Positions 1 to 8,762 of a DNA stretch of 38,831 nt are shown here, in pieces. The first letter of the stretch is position 1. Each line of letters begins with the position of its first letter. This stretch comes from Neisseriales bacterium. Lineage in GTDB: Bacteria > Pseudomonadota > Gammaproteobacteria > Burkholderiales > UBA11063. The notes under the pieces were generated by a model that was not told the DNA's origin, ran no database searches, and saw nothing but the letters and a program-made list of their open reading frames with translations. The position numbers and the translations under genes are program-made. Location of the stretch: contig SSGY01000223.1 of NCBI GenBank assembly GCA_008017145.1, positions 1-38,831 of the forward strand, given 5' to 3'.

Positions 1-143
1 AGTCAATGTTATCTTCCTTTTTATTTCATTATAAGCTGAATTATAGCGCAGTCTATATTTCTATACACAAAGTATTTGTTTTTGGCGGTAAATGTAATTA
101 GACAGATTATGTCAATGCTGCTTAGCCGTTTAAGTCTAAATTA

Positions 144-152
144 TGCTACAAT
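144..152 (+). promoter_or_regulatory. Putative extended -10 promoter for the reductase gene
   Basis: TGCTACAAT matches the extended -10 form TGnTAnaaT, 36 bases before the start at 189. No good -35 hexamer is visible at 17 bases. An AGGA Shine-Dalgarno follows at 177-180. The remaining sequence in 1-143 shows no gene. Confidence 0.4.
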
Positions 153-188
153 AACGCAATAGTATATCAACCTAATAGGATATTAACC

Positions 189-1172
189 ATGGGATATAAA
201 GTTACCATAGAGCAAGGATCGCTAGAATTTTCAGTGAATACTCAGGAAAACTTATTAAACGCAGCGCTACAAGCAAAAATTAATCTACCACATGGCTGTA
301 AAAGCGGCTCTTGCGGTGCTTGCAAATGTAAAGTTACTCATGGCGACATTGAGCTGGAAGAATACAATAAAACCGCATTAAGCGATGATGACATTGCAAA
401 TAACTACATCCTATTATGTAAAGCTTCTGCACAAAGCGACGTTATACTTGATATACCTGGTTTTACCAATGGGTTTCCTATTAAAACCATGCCCTCGAAA
501 ATCGAATCAATTGATAAAATTGGCAGTGTTGCCATCCTTAAATTAAAACTACCAGCTAATCAAATTTTTGAATTTTATGCTGGTCAGTATATTGATATTA
601 TCTACGAAGGTAAAAACCGTAGCTATTCAATTGCCAATTCACCAACAACCAAAGGAATTATTGAGTTACATATCCGCTATCGGCAAGGTGGTGTATTTTC
701 AGAGGCAGCGTGGCATACTTTAACAGCCAACCAAATTTTACGCTTTAAAGGTCCGATGGGTAATTTCACATTACAAAATAGCAATAATCCTATTTTAATG
801 GTCTGCACTGGTACTGGATTTGCACCACTTAAAGCTATCTTGGAGCAAATGGTTGCTGAAAAAAATCAACGAGAAGTGCATTTAATTTGGGGTAATTTTA
901 CCGCCGAAGATTTTTATCTGACAAATATTCTGCCAAGTTGGCAAAACCAACTAAACCTAAAAGTTACCTTGTGTACTAACGATCAAAATGAAGATTATTA
1001 TACTGGTATGGTAACCGATTATATCCAAGAAACCTTCAGTGATCTTAGCCAACATGAAATTTATGCTTGTGGTAACCCAGCAATGATTGAAAACTTGTAT
1101 AATATTGCCTCTTCGCAGTTAAAATTAGATAAACGTAATTTTTACTCCGATGTTTTCACACCATCTATTTAA
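189..1172 (+). CDS. 2Fe-2S/FAD/NAD(P)H oxidoreductase (CDP-6-deoxyglucoseen reductase-like)
   Basis: A 327-residue soluble electron-transfer flavoprotein with three modules in order. The N-terminal plant-type ferredoxin domain (about 1-95) has cluster ligands Cys37, Cys42, Cys45 and Cys77 in the C-x4-C-x2-C-x31-C pattern. An FAD domain follows with the RSYS motif at 144-147, then a NAD(P)H domain with GTGFAP at 208-213 and CGNP at 294-297. This order matches the family that includes CDP-4-dehydro-6-deoxyglucose reductase and phenol/toluene monooxygenase reductases. No partner oxygenase or sugar-nucleotide gene is nearby, so the acceptor is unknown. The ATG at 189 has an AGGA ribosome site at 177-180. 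It is the first gene of a tight plus-strand group running to 5241. Confidence 0.85.
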   Translation: MGYKVTIEQGSLEFSVNTQENLLNAALQAKINLPHGCKSGSCGACKCKVTHGDIELEEYNKTALSDDDIANNYILLCKASAQSDVILDIPGFTNGFPIKTMPSKIESIDKIGSVAILKLKLPANQIFEFYAGQYIDIIYEGKNRSYSIANSPTTKGIIELHIRYRQGGVFSEAAWHTLTANQILRFKGPMGNFTLQNSNNPILMVCTGTGFAPLKAILEQMVAEKNQREVHLIWGNFTAEDFYLTNILPSWQNQLNLKVTLCTNDQNEDYYTGMVTDYIQETFSDLSQHEIYACGNPAMIENLYNIASSQLKLDKRNFYSDVFTPSI

Positions 1173-1183
1173 TAGGCAAAATC

Positions 1184-1435
1184 ATGTTCAAACAAATCAG
1201 CTTTCTGGCTATTCCAACCTTATTTGTTGTTGCATGTGGTTATTCTGGTCCACTTTATTTACCGCAAAAAGGTACGCCATCGCAAAATATGAGTAAAAAC
1301 CAGTACGCACCAGCAACTAATGCTGAGAGCGCTGCACCTAAATCATGGCTACCAGCTTACATTGTAGAATCAAAAGAATCTACAACCTTAAAAACAGTAC
1401 CTCATAACACTGAAAGTATGCCAAACGCTGACTAA
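1184..1435 (+). CDS. lptM: LptM-like small outer-membrane lipoprotein
   Basis: An 83-residue lipoprotein. The signal peptide ends in a lipobox VVAC with Cys18 as the lipidated residue. Directly after it comes GYSGPLYLP, the signature of the LptM/YifL family (CGxxGPLYxP). In E. coli LptM binds and stabilises the LptD-LptE translocon that inserts LPS in the outer membrane, so the protein should sit on the periplasmic face of that membrane. The rest is low-complexity and polar, as in other family members. It begins 11 bases after the reductase gene and is probably cotranscribed with it. Identity rests on the lipobox plus the short signature. Confidence 0.75.
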   Translation: MFKQISFLAIPTLFVVACGYSGPLYLPQKGTPSQNMSKNQYAPATNAESAAPKSWLPAYIVESKESTTLKTVPHNTESMPNAD

Positions 1436-1455
1436 TCAGTTATACTATTGGCATT

Positions 1456-3492
1456 ATGCAAATTCTTGAACCACTGCACAACGTTGCAAAAATTTCTGCC
1501 AAATTAGCTAAATTAAACTTACTTTGCTACTGGGATTTGGCTTTGCACATTCCATTGCGCTATGAAGATCTAACCAAAGTCTACCCAATCGCTGAAGTAA
1601 AGCCTGGGCAACAAGTTATGGTCCAAGGTAAAATTATTGGTCAGGAAATAATCCACAGAAAAACTAAACAACTTTTAGTTCGTATTGATGATGGTAGTTC
1701 TATTATCACTTTACTGTTTTTTCATTTTTTTCCTAGCTATGCGACTCAATATGCCATCGGCAAACAAATTCGTGCTCATGGTGAAATTAAAAATGATTAT
1801 ATGGGAAACAAAACCATTGTTCATCCCAAAATTCAAACCGTCAACGAAGAAGTCAAGCTTAGTAATACCTTTAGTCCAATTTACCCCACTACCAACGGCT
1901 TAGCAAATAGCGCCATAATTAACTTAGTTGAGCAATTATTTGATGCTAATTTGATAATGGAAACTTTACCGCAAAGTATTTTAGACAAACACCAGTTACT
2001 AGGCTTAGAACAAGCATTATTAACATTACACAAATTAACACCTCAGCAATTTACAAGTAATTATCAACAGCAAGCTCTGAGGCGATTAAAATTTGATGAA
2101 CTAATTGCACAACAATTGCTAATGCAAAAAATTTATGCTACTAAGCATCACCATCCAGCACCAGCAATCAAAACCACCAATCAATACCTAATTCCACTAC
2201 TAGCTAAGCTACCATTTGAATTAACTAAAGCACAGAATAAAGTATTGCGCGAAATATTGCAAGACATGTCGCAAGCACAACAAATGAATCGTTTGCTCCA
2301 AGGTGATGTTGGCAGTGGTAAAACTATTGTTGCCACGATTAGCGCACTAACTGCCATTGAAAATCAATTTCAAGCAGTAATTATGGCACCGACTGAGATT
2401 TTGGCTGAGCAGCACTATAGTAAAATAAGTAAATTGCTTGAGCCATTCTCAATTAAAGTAGTTTGGCTGGCAGGTAGCCTCACTCCTAAACAAAAAAAAT
2501 TAGCAGCACAAGCTTGCGCTGATGGTAGTGCACAATTAATCATTGGTACACATGCAGTATTTCAAAAAAATGTGGAATTTGCTAATTTAGGTTTAGTTGT
2601 AATTGATGAACAACATCGCTTTGGGGTTGAACAACGCCTAGCCTTGGTTAATAAAGGGAATAAAGATCAATTCCCGCACCAATTAATGATGTCAGCAACG
2701 CCAATTCCACGCTCTTTGGCAATGAGCTACTATGCAGATTTAGACGTTTCAAACATCGACGAGCTACCACCAGGCAGAACTCCAATTAAAACCTTACTTA
2801 TCAACAATAATCGCCGTAATGAGGTCTTAAAATTTGTTAGAGAACATGCTAATTTGGGCCATCAATCATATTGGGTTTGCCCACTAATTGAAGAATCTGA
2901 GAAATTAGAATTAGAAAATGCAATTAATACTTATAATGAACTTTGCGTAGCATTAGCACCAATTAAAGTTGGCTTAGTACACGGCAAGATGAAACCTAAA
3001 GACAAAGCTGAAATAATGGCAGATTTTGTATCAGGATGGAATCAAGTTTTAGTTGCAACTACCGTAATTGAAGTTGGTGTTGATGTGCCCAATGCCAGTA
3101 TAATGGTTATTGAGCATAGTGAGCGTATGGGACTAGCGCAGCTTCACCAATTACGCGGTCGAGTTGGTCGTGGCGATATAGAGAGCCAATGCATTTTACT
3201 TTATGAAAATAAACTCAGTGAAATTGCCAAACAACGGCTTAAAGTCATCTCAACTTCAACCGATGGCTTTGAAATCGCACGTCAGGATTTACTCATTCGT
3301 GGACCAGGTGAGCTACTCGGACAACGCCAAAGTGGATTACCAGTATTACGTTTTGCAAATTTGGAGGAAGACCTAGATATTTTGCATGCCGCACGAGATA
3401 TTGCTAAATCATTGGTTGATAAGTACCCTATTCATGCCAAACAATTAGTAGAATTATGGTTTCACAATAAGCAAATTTATTCTGGAATATAA
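1456..3492 (+). CDS. recG: ATP-dependent DNA helicase RecG
   Basis: Branch-migrating superfamily 2 helicase that remodels stalled forks and Holliday junctions. The 678-residue length is normal for RecG. The N-terminal wedge/OB domain (about 1-160) is followed by two helicase domains: Walker A GDVGSGKT at 283-290, the DEQHR box from Asp384 (RecG-type DEQH rather than DEAD), the SATPIPR motif III, and the QLRGRVGRG motif VI. The C-terminal RGPGELLGQRQSG stretch is the RecG TRG region. It starts 20 bases after the lipoprotein gene and stops 4 bases before the next start. Its coding strand is C-rich relative to G, unlike plus-strand genes right of 10.3 kb. Confidence 0.97.
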   Translation: MQILEPLHNVAKISAKLAKLNLLCYWDLALHIPLRYEDLTKVYPIAEVKPGQQVMVQGKIIGQEIIHRKTKQLLVRIDDGSSIITLLFFHFFPSYATQYAIGKQIRAHGEIKNDYMGNKTIVHPKIQTVNEEVKLSNTFSPIYPTTNGLANSAIINLVEQLFDANLIMETLPQSILDKHQLLGLEQALLTLHKLTPQQFTSNYQQQALRRLKFDELIAQQLLMQKIYATKHHHPAPAIKTTNQYLIPLLAKLPFELTKAQNKVLREILQDMSQAQQMNRLLQGDVGSGKTIVATISALTAIENQFQAVIMAPTEILAEQHYSKISKLLEPFSIKVVWLAGSLTPKQKKLAAQACADGSAQLIIGTHAVFQKNVEFANLGLVVIDEQHRFGVEQRLALVNKGNKDQFPHQLMMSATPIPRSLAMSYYADLDVSNIDELPPGRTPIKTLLINNNRRNEVLKFVREHANLGHQSYWVCPLIEESEKLELENAINTYNELCVALAPIKVGLVHGKMKPKDKAEIMADFVSGWNQVLVATTVIEVGVDVPNASIMVIEHSERMGLAQLHQLRGRVGRGDIESQCILLYENKLSEIAKQRLKVISTSTDGFEIARQDLLIRGPGELLGQRQSGLPVLRFANLEEDLDILHAARDIAKSLVDKYPIHAKQLVELWFHNKQIYSGI

Positions 3493-3496
3493 TACT

Positions 3497-4360
3497 ATGC
3501 ATCCTAACTTTAAGCTATTAATCAATAATCCAATACTAGAGACAGCAAACTATATTTCAATAAAATCAGAATATATTAATCAATGCTTATCTTCATATCT
3601 ATACTTGCCACAAATTACTAGCCGTCCATTTATTTTTAGTTGCTTTGCACTCTCTGTTGATGGTAAATTAAACTATCCAGATCTTAAGAGCGGATTTGCT
3701 ATTGCCAAATACAACTTAGCCGCAGCGGAACATGAACGTTATGCTGATTGGTGGATTTTGCAGCTTGCGCGTTCAATCAGCGATGCAGTTATTATTGGCA
3801 GCAACAGCCTCAATGCAGAACCAAATGATTATGTAGCGCAAATAAATATCCCAGAATTACAGCAATTACGTACAGAATTAAATAAACCTCAAAACTTACT
3901 ACATATTATTGTTAGCCGTAATTGTAATAAAATTGACTTTACCAACGAGCTACTATGTCAAAACAATGATATTCCTCTAATCATCTTCACCCAACAAGCA
4001 CCTAACGTACTTCGATCGCATTTTATTGTAAATAATATTAAAGAATTAAACCTAGCTAATAAAAAACAAATTATACTAGAGCAAGAGCTATGCTTAGATA
4101 GATTAATCCAAGAACTCTATCAAAAGGGAATAAAAACTATTTTAAATGAATCTCCATATTACCATCATCACTTACAGCAACTGCAATTATTAGACGAAGC
4201 ATGGATAAATCAATCAGGAGTATATATCGGCGGTAATACAAGTAGTTTAGGACAGTTTAATAATTCATTTGCTGTAAATACACACCCGCATTATACAATT
4301 CTTACTTTACACAACTTAGCCTATAATTTCGTATATCCGCGCTATAAAATCAACTATTAA
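3497..4360 (+). CDS. RibD C-terminal (dihydrofolate-reductase-like) domain protein
   Basis: A 287-residue protein whose central part resembles the reductase half of RibD and other DHFR-fold enzymes. The substrate-binding SVDGKL motif lies at 53-58, DAVIIGSNSL at 96-105, and a late segment near residues 215-250 matches the family's C-terminal LxxLxxxxLxDE-(x)-GG pattern. The N-terminal deaminase domain of bifunctional RibD, with its zinc HAE and PCxxxxxxPxC motifs, is absent. It may therefore be a stand-alone pyrimidine reductase of riboflavin synthesis or a DHFR-like enzyme of another pathway. It sits 4 bases after recG and 2 bases before the next gene, so it is clearly in the same operon. 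Confidence 0.65.
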   Translation: MHPNFKLLINNPILETANYISIKSEYINQCLSSYLYLPQITSRPFIFSCFALSVDGKLNYPDLKSGFAIAKYNLAAAEHERYADWWILQLARSISDAVIIGSNSLNAEPNDYVAQINIPELQQLRTELNKPQNLLHIIVSRNCNKIDFTNELLCQNNDIPLIIFTQQAPNVLRSHFIVNNIKELNLANKKQIILEQELCLDRLIQELYQKGIKTILNESPYYHHHLQQLQLLDEAWINQSGVYIGGNTSSLGQFNNSFAVNTHPHYTILTLHNLAYNFVYPRYKINY

Positions 4361-4362
4361 AA

Positions 4363-5241
4363 ATGCGCTTAATCAATTCCCCTATTAATCAATTCAATTA
4401 TCAACAACGCACTTTTTATGTCAAGCGCGACGATTTGCTTGACCCACAATTTAGTGGCAACAAAGCGCGTAAGCTTGCTTATTACTTAGAAAATCCATTG
4501 CCACATATTGATACATTAGTGAGCTATGGCGGCAGCCAATCTAACTTAATGTATTCACTGTCATGTTTGGCAAAATTAAGGCAATGGAATTTTATTTACT
4601 ATATAAAAAATCTTTCTACTCAAGCAAGAAATGAAACCTCAGGAAATTTAGCACAAAGTTTGCAAAATGGAATGCAGCTTATTGAACTTAAAAATAATTA
4701 TAATTCATTCTGTGCCAATATAGCTAACACCAAGGAAAAGAATCAACTACTAATTCAACAAGGTGGCGCGCAAATTGAAGCCGAATATGGTATGCAACAA
4801 CTTGCGGATGAGATCAGGTTATGGGCACAACAGCAAAATTTCCAGCAATTAGCAATTTTCATCGCTTCAGGTACAGGTACCAGCGCATTATATTTGCAAA
4901 AACATTTGCCAGAATTTGAAGTTTACACCACCAATTGTGTTGGTAACCCAGAATACTTATTAAAACAATTTGAAGTATTAATTACCACCAAACAAAGAAT
5001 GCCCCATGTTTTGGCTAACGACACATATCGTTTTGCTACTCCATACATTGAGCTATATCAAACAATTACTGATATTCAAAATACCAGCCAAATTGAATTT
5101 GATATGGTTTATGACCCTGTTGGCTGGGATATTCTTCTTCGTAATATAAACAAAATATCCGCACCTATTCTTTATTTACATTGTGGTGGAATTAATGGTA
5201 ACAATACCATGCTACAAAGATATAAAAAAATCCTTAGCTAA
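4363..5241 (+). CDS. PLP-dependent ACC deaminase / D-cysteine desulfhydrase family protein
   Basis: A 292-residue fold-type II pyridoxal-phosphate enzyme. The N-terminal YVKRDDLLDPQFSGNKARK segment is diagnostic; Lys34 in SGNKARK is the probable Schiff-base lysine. SYGGSQSN at 52-59 is the family's substrate/carboxylate loop. A SGTGTS phosphate-binding turn is visible in the middle. Members either open the ring of 1-aminocyclopropane-1-carboxylate or release sulfide from D-cysteine; bacterial homologues of this size are more often desulfhydrases, but the sequence alone does not decide. It is the last gene of the left plus-strand group and its stop codon lies inside a terminator hairpin. Confidence 0.75.
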   Translation: MRLINSPINQFNYQQRTFYVKRDDLLDPQFSGNKARKLAYYLENPLPHIDTLVSYGGSQSNLMYSLSCLAKLRQWNFIYYIKNLSTQARNETSGNLAQSLQNGMQLIELKNNYNSFCANIANTKEKNQLLIQQGGAQIEAEYGMQQLADEIRLWAQQQNFQQLAIFIASGTGTSALYLQKHLPEFEVYTTNCVGNPEYLLKQFEVLITTKQRMPHVLANDTYRFATPYIELYQTITDIQNTSQIEFDMVYDPVGWDILLRNINKISAPILYLHCGGINGNNTMLQRYKKILS

Positions 5242-5253
5242 AACTAAGGATTT
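5228..5253. terminator. Bidirectional hairpin terminator between convergent genes
   Basis: Ten-base arms AAATCCTTAG (5228-5237) and CTAAGGATTT (5244-5253) flank a six-base loop. An A-run precedes it on the plus strand, giving a strong T-tract when read on the minus strand, so it best serves the minus-strand gene ending at 5259. It can also stop the plus-strand operon ending at 5241. Confidence 0.7.
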
Positions 5254-5258
5254 GCTAG

Positions 5259-5834
5259 TTAAAATATTTTAGGAAATTGAAACAAATTTAACTTGCTTGT
5301 TAGTTGCATATTTTTATCAATAAGTTCTTTCTGTCTTCTGCGTAATGCAGTTAAAAACTCCAAGTTAGCATTGTGAATATTACTCAGATTATTTATATCT
5401 GTTAATTTTTTTATATAATCCGTTAAATCATCATTAATAGCTAACAAATTTTCCAAAAACGAAGTAACAAACTCATGGTTATAATTAGCAATTTCAGCAT
5501 TTGAATTTTTAATTACATCCAAACCCTTTTGCAAAAGTGGGTTAGAACTCCCCAATTCAAGCGCTGGGCCTATATATTTTTTAGTTTCTGAGGTAGTATT
5601 TACAGTAGACGTTTTGGCTACGGGTTTAATTTCTACTACAGGCTCAGATTTAATAACTTTTGCTGCTAGAGTTGCACTTTCCGCTTTAGCTACTTTTGGG
5701 GCTGCGACCGGCACTGTTTTTGCTACTGTCTTACGAACCGTTCTTTTTTTAGCTGTTTCTGGTTGTTTATCTTCAACGCTTTGCTTTTCTGCATCGATTG
5801 ATTTTCTTAATGATGAAGTTAATTTAGTTGCCAT
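5259..5834 (-). CDS. Phasin-like protein with basic Lys/Ala/Pro/Val-rich N-terminal tail
   Basis: A 191-residue protein in two parts. Residues 1 to about 86 are low-complexity, rich in Lys, Ala, Val, Thr and Pro (repeats such as AKKRTVRKTVAKTV), like the histone-H1-like DNA-binding tails of PhaF or PhaM. Residues about 90-191 are predicted helical and end with a segment (NANLEFLTALRRRQKELIDKN) that reads like phasin family proteins, which coat polyhydroxyalkanoate granules. The ATG has a good AGGAG site on the minus strand. It lies 25 bases downstream of an orphan ParA gene in the same direction, so it is a candidate cargo adaptor for that ATPase. The phasin assignment is by resemblance only; no PHA synthase is in the window. 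Confidence 0.5.
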   Translation of the reverse strand: MATKLTSSLRKSIDAEKQSVEDKQPETAKKRTVRKTVAKTVPVAAPKVAKAESATLAAKVIKSEPVVEIKPVAKTSTVNTTSETKKYIGPALELGSSNPLLQKGLDVIKNSNAEIANYNHEFVTSFLENLLAINDDLTDYIKKLTDINNLSNIHNANLEFLTALRRRQKELIDKNMQLTSKLNLFQFPKIF

Positions 5835-5859
5835 TTTACCTACTCCTAATAATTTTGAT

Positions 5860-6507
5860 TTAATCTATTAATGTTAAAATTTCTTCAGCTAGTTCTTTTA
5901 TTTCCTGCTTCGCTTTTGGATTATCCAAATCTAACACAGTACCACCAAATGCAGCAGCTTGACGATAAGCCGTGCGCTGATAAATATCAGACTTAGTTTT
6001 AGGAAAATCAAACTCAGTAATCAATTCTAAAGCTTCTTTAGAAATACTAATATTACTTTGACACATATTAGCAACCAACCGCGATATAAGTTTATCGTTT
6101 ATCTCGCTTACATTAGAAATTAATTTTTGTATCCCTACAGCAGCCCATAAATCAGTTGGACTAGGAATCACTGGAACTAGCGCTAAATCAGCAATCAACA
6201 GTGCCGATGAAGTAAAGTTATTATCAATTGCGGGCGGACAATCAACAAAAATATATTCATAATCCTCAAGATATTTCTTTATTTCTCGATTCACTTTATC
6301 TGTAACATTTGCTAAACTCATAATAGCAGCAGGAAAAGGATTATCATCACTGCTACTATAAGCCCAACGCGTTGCACTTCCTTGCGGATCCCCATCAATC
6401 AATAATACTTTCGCTTTCAAACCAATAACACCAGCTAAATTCATGGTTAGCGTTGTTTTTCCACAACCACCTTTTTGATTTGTTACAACTATAACTTTTG
6501 CGCTCAT
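5860..6507 (-). CDS. Orphan ParA-family partition/positioning ATPase
   Basis: A 215-residue ParA/MinD-type ATPase without the N-terminal helix-turn-helix of plasmid type Ia ParA. The deviant Walker A box KGGCGKTT is at 12-19 with signature Lys12 and catalytic Lys17; Walker A' is LLIDGDPQGSATRW (Asp38/Asp40), and IFVDCPP with Asp89 is the Walker B. The GSAxxW turn is typical of short orphan ParAs such as VirC1, PpfA and McdA, which position cargo other than chromosomes. No parB-like gene lies nearby; instead the next gene downstream is the basic-tailed phasin-like protein. A TAGGA ribosome site precedes the ATG. Local GC is about 40%, clearly above the genes just upstream. Confidence 0.88.
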   Translation of the reverse strand: MSAKVIVVTNQKGGCGKTTLTMNLAGVIGLKAKVLLIDGDPQGSATRWAYSSSDDNPFPAAIMSLANVTDKVNREIKKYLEDYEYIFVDCPPAIDNNFTSSALLIADLALVPVIPSPTDLWAAVGIQKLISNVSEINDKLISRLVANMCQSNISISKEALELITEFDFPKTKSDIYQRTAYRQAAAFGGTVLDLDNPKAKQEIKELAEEILTLID

Positions 6508-6577
6508 TTTTCCTACACTTTTAATTTAATTCTCACATTATCTTATCATATTAATCAATATCTCATAACACTAGTGA

Positions 6578-7261
6578 TTAACCTTCGTAACTAGTCGGCG
6601 CTATTACGATATCTCTAATACATATATCTTGTGGTTGCATATATATAAATTTAATAATTTCACCAAAATCTTTTATATTTATTGTACCATCTTTGATTCC
6701 AAGTACATCATTTACCATTGGTGTTGCTACTAATACTGGAGCTAAGTTTACAACCCTAATATTATATTTAGCATTTTGCAGTCTTAATGAATCAGATAAA
6801 CTTTTCACATATGCTTTAGTTGCTGCATAGATAACATTATTTGGACGTGGGTAACGATCAGCAAGAGAACTTAAATTAATAACTGTCCCAAATTTATTTT
6901 CGCGCATAATAGGTAAAATACATTCAATTACATTCGTTGTACCCAGTATATTAGTTTCAATCATTTTTTGTATTGAGTCATGTTCATCAATAGTATTATC
7001 TCCACGGCTTGCAACTCCTGCTGCATTAATTACACAATCAATAGTTCCATAGCTTTTTATTTCATTAACAATGGTATTTACTTCATCAATTTTAGTTACA
7101 TCACACTTTCTAACAATTAATCTATCGTTATTTATATTCATTTTAGAAAAGTTACGTCCAATTGCAAAAACAATAACATCATTTATTTCTAAAAACCTAC
7201 TAACACATTCTAAGCCAATACCGCTCGTTGCACCCGTTATTAAAATTACTTTACGCATCAC
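6578..7261 (-). CDS. Short-chain dehydrogenase/reductase, YdfG-like
   Basis: A 227-residue classical SDR. The Rossmann TGATSGIG motif is at 9-16, NAAG at 79-82, and the catalytic set is Ser131/Ser132, Tyr145 and Lys149 (YAATK). The C-terminal IYMQPQDICIRDIVIAPTS segment resembles the YdfG-type 3-hydroxy acid/serine dehydrogenase branch, in which a similar stretch contacts substrate. The substrate cannot be read from the sequence. It begins 5 bases after the end of waaA and is probably in the same operon. Coding GC is very low (one sampled line about 20%). Confidence 0.8.
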   Translation of the reverse strand: MMRKVILITGATSGIGLECVSRFLEINDVIVFAIGRNFSKMNINNDRLIVRKCDVTKIDEVNTIVNEIKSYGTIDCVINAAGVASRGDNTIDEHDSIQKMIETNILGTTNVIECILPIMRENKFGTVINLSSLADRYPRPNNVIYAATKAYVKSLSDSLRLQNAKYNIRVVNLAPVLVATPMVNDVLGIKDGTINIKDFGEIIKFIYMQPQDICIRDIVIAPTSYEG

Positions 7262-7266
7262 AACCT

Positions 7267-8526
7267 CTAATTAAATGTTTCACATGAAACATTTTTAAAT
7301 ATTATACTAAACACACTCTCTGAAGCACCACAATATTGATTTATGAATTCTAAACAATGGTTTTTTAAAGTATTATATCTATCATCATCTTCAACTAAAT
7401 TATTAATCAATACTTTTAATTCAGTTGGAGAATCAACTTGTATTGCACATCCAATACTTACTGAATTTTTAGCAACATCCATAAAATTAAACATTGAACT
7501 ACCAAAGATTACTGGTTTCTCCATATAAAGTGCTTCAATCGGATTTTGTCCACCAAAATCTTTAAAACTACCACCAATTATAACTAAATAACTAAGTGAA
7601 TAATATGCCAGCATTTCACCCATACTATCACCAATTACAACCTTAGTCTCAGAATTTATTTTCTTATTTTCAGAACGTTTACAATATGTTATATTATTTT
7701 TTTTCAATAAATTTTCAAGTTCAATAAATCTTTCGGGATGCCTTGGAATAACCAAATATGTAACATTTTGATTTAAATCTATATTATTTAATAAAATTTC
7801 TTCTTCACCATCTCTGGTTGAAGCAAATGTAATAATTTTCCTATTATCAAATATTTTTTTTAATTCAACTACCTTATCCTTGTTTGAGTCATCAAATACT
7901 AAATCAAATTTTGTATTACCTACTGTTTGCAGATTTCCATTGTATCCAAGCTTAGAAAAATTATTTTCGCTATTTACATCCTGGCATAAAATTCCATTAA
8001 ACTTATTTAAAATCGGTAACAATGCTAATTTAAAGCGATTGTAGCCTTTAAAAGAACGATTTGATAGTCTGGCATTAACTAGATAAAGAGAAGTCTTAGA
8101 TCGCTCAGCAAAGTGTATTAAATTAGGCCAAATTTCAGTCTCCATTATTATGCCAATTTTTGGTTTAAAATTTTTATAAAAACTTTTTACACAAAAACTT
8201 ATATCATAAGGAACATAATGTACAATTGCTTGTGGATATAATGTTTGAGCGGTTTGACGACCTGTAGGAGTCATTGTCGTTATCAAAATCTGATAATTAG
8301 ATAAGTTACTAGAAATTAGTTCAACTAACTTCTGCATTGCTCTAGTTTCACCAACTGATACCGAATGTAACCATATTATTGGCTTTTGGGAAGATTTAAC
8401 TAAATTAATTCCAAAACGTTCATTCCAGTTATATAAATAAGCTGGATTTTTCCTTCCTCGCTTGATTAAATATAAAGGTAAAATAGGCGCTAGTAAATAA
8501 GTAGCTAATGAATAAACTAGCCTCAT
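7267..8526 (-). CDS. waaA: 3-deoxy-D-manno-octulosonic acid (Kdo) transferase
   Basis: Transfers Kdo from CMP-Kdo to lipid A precursor at the inner face of the cytoplasmic membrane, joining lipid A to the LPS core. The 419-residue length is typical. An N-terminal hydrophobic anchor (about 4-20) is followed by IWLHSVSVGE with conserved catalytic Glu60, PRHPERF in the middle, and the nucleotide-binding GGSFKDFGGQNPIEA near residue 310. Its ATG overlaps the stop of the small gene upstream by ATGA, implying coupled translation. The last codons (SCETF) are encoded by a parS-like palindrome at 7276-7291. Confidence 0.95.
   Translation of the reverse strand: MRLVYSLATYLLAPILPLYLIKRGRKNPAYLYNWNERFGINLVKSSQKPIIWLHSVSVGETRAMQKLVELISSNLSNYQILITTMTPTGRQTAQTLYPQAIVHYVPYDISFCVKSFYKNFKPKIGIIMETEIWPNLIHFAERSKTSLYLVNARLSNRSFKGYNRFKLALLPILNKFNGILCQDVNSENNFSKLGYNGNLQTVGNTKFDLVFDDSNKDKVVELKKIFDNRKIITFASTRDGEEEILLNNIDLNQNVTYLVIPRHPERFIELENLLKKNNITYCKRSENKKINSETKVVIGDSMGEMLAYYSLSYLVIIGGSFKDFGGQNPIEALYMEKPVIFGSSMFNFMDVAKNSVSIGCAIQVDSPTELKVLINNLVEDDDRYNTLKNHCLEFINQYCGASESVFSIIFKNVSCETFN
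7276..7291 (-). promoter_or_regulatory. parS-like ParB-loading site 1 (inside the waaA 3' end)
   Basis: TGTTTCACATGAAACA differs by one central base from the widely conserved chromosomal parS consensus TGTTTCACGTGAAACA. The flanking bases extend the symmetry to about 22 bp. The reverse-oriented identical 16-mer occurs at 11076-11091. It lies within the coding end of waaA, as many parS sites lie within genes. ParB would nucleate here to organise the origin region. Confidence 0.75.
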
Positions 8527-8750
8527 TTATCTTCTTTCGGGGCTTTCTGCATATAATCCATAAATTGAAGCATCATATTTACTGGATTTACATCCTGAAA
8601 AGCTTTAGCAGAATTCGCCATATTTTTCATTGTTTCAAGTTGAACAATATACTGCTGCAAATAAGTTATTAAATTATTAGAAAACTCAATCTGTTTTTCA
8701 CATTCACTAATACATTTATCTGGCGATGTAAACATTTCATTATTAAACAT
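8523..8750 (-). CDS. Small helical protein between waaC and waaA, weakly phasin-like
   Basis: A 75-residue protein that I cannot name. It is almost entirely predicted helix with heptad-like spacing (ISECEKQIEFSNNLITYLQQ) and a charged KAPKEDK end; it has no signal peptide or membrane segment. The ATG has a strong AGAAGGA ribosome site, and its TGA overlaps the waaA ATG by four bases, so it is a real, coupled gene. The repeated amphipathic Q/N-rich helices loosely recall phasins, and a phasin-like gene lies 2.7 kb further down the same strand. Function is unknown. Confidence 0.7.
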   Translation of the reverse strand: MFNNEMFTSPDKCISECEKQIEFSNNLITYLQQYIVQLETMKNMANSAKAFQDVNPVNMMLQFMDYMQKAPKEDK

Positions 8751-8762
8751 TTTTATTCCTTC

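Noticed and set aside
5860..6507. The ParA here as the chromosomal ParA that works with the two parS-like sites
   Set aside because: It is short, of the orphan GSAxxW type and has no parB next to it; the chromosomal parAB is more likely elsewhere.
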